A DNA stretch of 64,000 nucleotides from Solanum dulcamara. Taxonomy: Eukaryota > Streptophyta > Magnoliopsida > Solanales > Solanaceae. The notes under the pieces are model-generated. The model had not been told where the DNA came from. It made no database searches and saw only the letters and a program-made list of their open reading frames with translations. Numbering within the stretch: the stretch's first letter is position 1; each line of letters begins with the position of its first letter. Below, piece by piece: positions 60,096 through 64,000 of the stretch. The stretch spans positions 48,076,232 through 48,140,231 of the forward strand of contig NC_077248.1 of the NCBI RefSeq assembly GCF_947179165.1, read 5' to 3'. A program made the translations under genes and the position numbers.

Positions 60096-62525
60096 TGTTA
60101 CACCCCAAAACATTCTATGCTAAAACCCAAACCATTCTTTATATGCGTATAGGCCCGAATTCAATAATTCTAATTGTAATATAATTGTTATGACTGATTC
60201 ATTAGTGCTTGAAATGTATTTGAAGTGAATTAGGGTCACAATAATCCTCTAGCACAAAGTTGAGCTTAAAACGTTTTTATCGATTGAATTTCGATATAAG
60301 ATTTTACTTGGGTCAACTTTAAATGAACATATCTCATAGAATATAATAAATTAGGTAGCCCACTACCTATCAAAATAAAGTCATTGAGTCTTCTTTCCAA
60401 TGGCATAAAATTAGCCTTATTTTGAGTTCGGAGTAAAACGTTATGACCATTTTACTAGAGGTTGTCAGATCATCAAAGTTACGACTCGTAAAGTTTTGTA
60501 TGAATCATAAAAATGACTCGTAGAACCTCTAACTACTTGGAAAAATTTCACTCTTTAGGGTCATTTCTACTAGAACCTTCAAACACTTAGAAAAAAATTC
60601 CAAAAGTGAGGCCATTCCTACGAATGATGATGACGACCCATCAAAGAGTCTACTAGTCATAGAGATGACTCAAAAGAAAGATTTAGAGACTCAAATTTTC
60701 AGAGTTGTTAGGATGAATGGATCCTACCACTCATCCAAGTTTCAACGAGTCGTAGAAACGACCCGTATATGGCCAGAATCTGATTTTTATGAAGGATAGT
60801 TTAGACTTTTTCCAATCAAAACCTCAATGTTTTGGGACTATTTTGAGTCCCTTAATAGTATCGTATATGCCTAAGCCTTCATTAACACTTACTTTATTTG
60901 AAAGCAAGGATTGGAGAAGAGAAAGAAGCCAAGTTTCAAGCGTTCACTCCCATCTTCCAACTTTTGATTGTTCTTTGAGTTCCAGGTATCTAAGGCTACC
61001 CATAATATGGATTGAGTTCATCCACATGCCCTACATCTCCAGTTCTTTGAGTTTAGTTGATTTTCAAGGTTCCATGAATTGAGTTCTTGAGTTAATGATA
61101 ATCCCTATTGAGATTGTATATAAAATTTCTTTGTGTTCTTGCATATATTACTATATTCCTTTATGAGTTATTTGAGTCTTGTTGAGAGTGGGGATTCATG
61201 TTTGCATTTTCATGAACACTAATTGAGATTTCAGTTGTATTCTATGCATTGAAGGAGTTTATAAAGGAATGATTTATGAATATTTCATGTTAATTTTGTT
61301 AAACACTATTTTGAGTTTATAGAATAATTATTTTTTCCTTTGATTGAGAAAGAGTTGACCATGGGGTGAGTTTGAGAAACCACTTCACTATTAGTATGAG
61401 CATTTTAGTATAAATGATTTGAGAATTACTACATTAAAATATCTATTTTGAGGTTGAGTTGAAGGGTTAAGTTATGCTTTAAATGCACTTCATGAGTTGT
61501 CATGAGTTGAGTTTTGAGCTAAGTCCAAAAGAGACTAAATGATTCAACTGAGTATTTTATTCATTACATGAGCATAACAAAGTATTTGAGAGTAGTATTG
61601 AGCACTTATTTGGATAAGAGTAGAGGTAACTCAAATCCCACAAACTACGTAACCAACGTAGAATAAAGGCCATGCCTATCAAATTCCAAAATGATGGACT
61701 TTGACTGATTTTGGATCTATTGAGTTGGGTTTCCTTTCTGGAAAAGTATTGGACAGCTGCGGAAATGACAACTCTTAAACGTTGTATCATCACTAGCTCA
61801 TAATTGATGGTTGTAGGTTAGGGAACCTCCCAAAGAGTGAATTACCATACTTCATACATTGAGTTTTTTCTCTTATTACATATTATTTAAAGCATTGTTT
61901 TACCTTACTTCATGCTTTATTGAGTTGAGTCATTTCAGAGTAAGTCCCTTGAGTTGAGTTGCATGAAATTGAGTATTGTTGATTTTGTCCCTTCCAGCCA
62001 TTTTACGTACTCGTACATTCCATGTACTGATGTAATTTGGTCTGCATCATATTATGATCTAAATACAGGTGATAGAGGTCCTCAACAGGTGCATCGTTGA
62101 AGAGTAGATCCAGTTCAGCCTTTGTTGAGACCTCTTTGCATTCAGAGGACTTCATTTTATTCCTTCATTTGTCATTCTTTAGATAGTCATTTGACGTAGC
62201 CTTGGACTTATCTTGGCACCTTTCTAGTATTGAGTTAGAGGCTTCATGGACTGAGTAGAGTTAGACGGTTTCTTTCAGAGTATGTGTTTAAACCATAATT
62301 TCATTATTGAGTTCATGACGTTGAGTTACATTATAGTTTGAGTATTTTTAATTTATTATTTACTTAGTGATGAAGATTATAAAATGTCCAGTATGGGTTG
62401 ACCATTTTTTAGTTGAGTCTTCAGCTGATTAGTTTGAATGAGTGAATGAACCAAGTGGTTAACTTGGGGACAATAATGGTTTTTAAGTGCCGGTCATGCC
62501 TAGGGTACCCTCTCGGGGTGTCACA
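60096..62525 (+). mobile_element. Solo LTR, family M (gypsy), second copy
   Basis: The 2430-bp sequence starts tgttacaccc and ends cggggtgtcaca and is flanked by a perfect duplication caaaa (60091-60095 and 62526-62530). It aligns with 8569-11030 at both ends and in the middle (compare 60350-60420 with 8840-8900, and 61960-62060 with 10530-10620). The block at 60480-60775 is the exception and differs completely. No primer site or coding region adjoins it. The frame 60789-61082 is not a gene. Confidence 0.92.
60480..60775. repeat. Variable motif block in the second M LTR
   Basis: The block carries repeated gactcgtaaag, gactcgtagaacc, gacgacccatc, gagtcgtagaaacgaccc motifs, partly self-complementary. 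It occupies the same place as the gcgcgatgcgcc block of the first M copy (9010-9300) and has nearly the same length. Confidence 0.8.
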
Positions 62526-62530
62526 CAAAA

Positions 62531-64000
62531 TAAAACCAAACCACCGTAATGAACAGCACAAGCTAACCATAATGACATATGAACCATGCATCTTGAAGCA
62601 TGCAAGAGTTGTAGATTCCATGAATTACTTTGACTCCATCCTGAGGCTGACCCTTCTAAGAGAAATTTCCCTTCCTTCATGGAGGAGAAACTTTGAACTC
62701 ATCAATGAACACCCCAACATATGACCCATCTCAATAGCCTGACTCTTTTGAACACCGTAGTAGTTTAGAAGTAGATCTAAGGCACAACACAAAATCACCG
62801 AGATTGAAGGAAGTCTTGGTTGTAAGGTAAAACAAACCTGTGACTGAAATTTCCAAAATGCATTGACTAACCACCTAAAAATACATAAATCACAAGAGAA
62901 CACCAAGGTTAATCTGATAAACTGCAACTCATCAATATCAATGCTCTTGCTCCACAATCACACCTTTTTAGCTAATTGTTGGTCGGTCATAAGCATAAGA
63001 AGACTACCATTTCCATGAACCCAATAGAATGTTTTTACATCACACCTCAAGCTAAAACATCATTATACTTAGAATAACCAAAGCCAATTCCATTTCCAGC
63101 CTTCCTACCTCAAACATATCCATCTGACCCCACATCACACAACCAGTTGAACCAATAACTTAATCATCAAACTTACCATAAAGAGAAAACCCAACCAATC
63201 CGAAGGGCAAACCTTAACTTTGCCACTTTAGAAACTAAGAATAGGAAATCGAATAAAGAAAGAATCGACAAACGAGATCTATAGTAGAACAAAAGGCCAC
63301 AACCACTGACACACCCTTTTCTCAGTAGCAACCTCACACCAGCTAAGCACACTGGGGGGCAAACTATGAAGGGGAAGGACCAACCTAAGAAAGCTCTAGA
63401 ATGGCTAAATGAAAATCCACCAAAGCAATCAACTAAGCTTAACATCCATAAGGTATAACTCTACCACTACTATAACATGAAAGTAACAGAATATGATCCA
63501 CTACTAAAAGAAATCACCTAGGGGAGATAAACACAAACATATAGATTCAAGTAAAGTTGTCATAGAAAATAGTAGACAAGTAATCAAATTAAGTAAGTAG
63601 CCCCACATAAGTACAACCAGAGTAATTAACAGAATTACAAGATGAATCTAATAAGTCAAGTAATCACTGATGGGTACAAAGACCCCAACACCCAAGCACT
63701 ACAAGCAAGGACGGTCTTAGAAACAAAATTAACACAAGTTCGATTGATACCTAGAGCCTAGTCCTCTATCTAACCTACAGAATCATGACATGGAATATGC
63801 CTAGCGTCGAACTAAAAAACTGTACCACTAACTGCAACACTCAGGGTACCACCTCTAACTGACTGTCTTTAAGCCCTACGAAACCGATCCTGTCGAGCCT
63901 ATCACTTGTGATGTTTGAATGTAGGGCAATCCCTAGCCAAAGTCCTAAATCATAGCATGTATAACACCTCCAACTAATTGCAACCCGCTAAGATGGCCTG
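62531..64000 (-). other. Internal region of the family L element, continued
   Basis: This continues 59251-60095 to the window edge. Two minus-strand frames of 110 and 90 codons (62957-62625 and 63445-63173) have no recognisable motif and do not share a frame. Nothing that looks like gag, protease, RT or integrase appears in the 1470 bp. The 5' part and the other LTR lie outside. Confidence 0.5.

Noticed and set aside
62446..62724. 92-codon plus-strand frame
   Set aside because: It runs across the end of the M solo LTR (62525) into its target site, so it cannot be an old gene.
1..64000. Search for an endogenous pararetrovirus, a host gene, or a tRNA or rRNA gene
   Set aside because: All RT, gag and integrase text fits Ty3/gypsy, copia or LINE. 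No coat or movement protein motif, no exon-like host protein and no tRNA or rRNA signature was seen by eye.

Overview
This is AT-rich plant nuclear DNA, most likely from a solanaceous species (potato, tomato, eggplant, pepper or tobacco relative). That assignment is an inference from the style of its Ty3/gypsy LTRs, a SINE-like tail ending in TTG repeats, and Stowaway and hAT MITEs. I found no intact host gene, tRNA, rRNA or CRISPR array. Every coding stretch I can recognise is a broken piece of a transposable element, so this is a nested-retrotransposon block of intergenic or pericentromeric type.

Layout. 1-1200: fragment of a long gypsy LTR (family L). 1353-4569: solo LTR (family A). 5066-5302: Stowaway MITE. 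6905-7195: faint transposon-like coding trace. 7660-8563 and 11036-11369: one copia pol on the minus strand, split by a family M solo LTR (8569-11030, target duplication gtttg). 11375-31269: a minus-strand gypsy element whose two LTRs belong to different families (C on the left, D on the right). Its reverse transcriptase region is interrupted by a complete Tekay/Del-type chromovirus (15635-26572, target duplication tctat). 31270-39535: a plus-strand gypsy pol and LTR (H), itself split by a family D element (31799-37596) that carries LINE fragments, a SINE-like tail and a hAT MITE. 39536-42908: 5' half of a family C element on the minus strand. 42909-43765: degraded gypsy pieces. 43850-54600: a tandem repeat interrupted by a hAT-like element (44182-54345), which is interrupted in turn by an old full-length plus-strand gypsy element F (44287-53490). 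54780-54995: purine-rich tract. 55649-64000: a family L element with a 3.6-kb LTR and an internal region without recognisable genes, split by a second family M solo LTR (60096-62525, target duplication caaaa).

The families share a plan: minus-strand priming from initiator tRNA-Met, a purine tract before the 3' LTR, and pol ordered PR-RT-RNaseH-IN-chromodomain. None could be active now. Most stop codons in the youngest complete copy, and the lost catalytic residues in several copies, look like C-to-T or G-to-A changes, as expected of long-methylated plant retrotransposons.

The two observations most worth following are (1) a block of short self-complementary motifs just upstream of the LTR TATA box that differs completely between copies of the same LTR family, and (2) the gypsy element with mismatched LTRs and mismatched target duplications, which looks like a recombination product. 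I found no gene cluster that would qualify as a new biological system. Family assignments and LTR pairings were made by eye.
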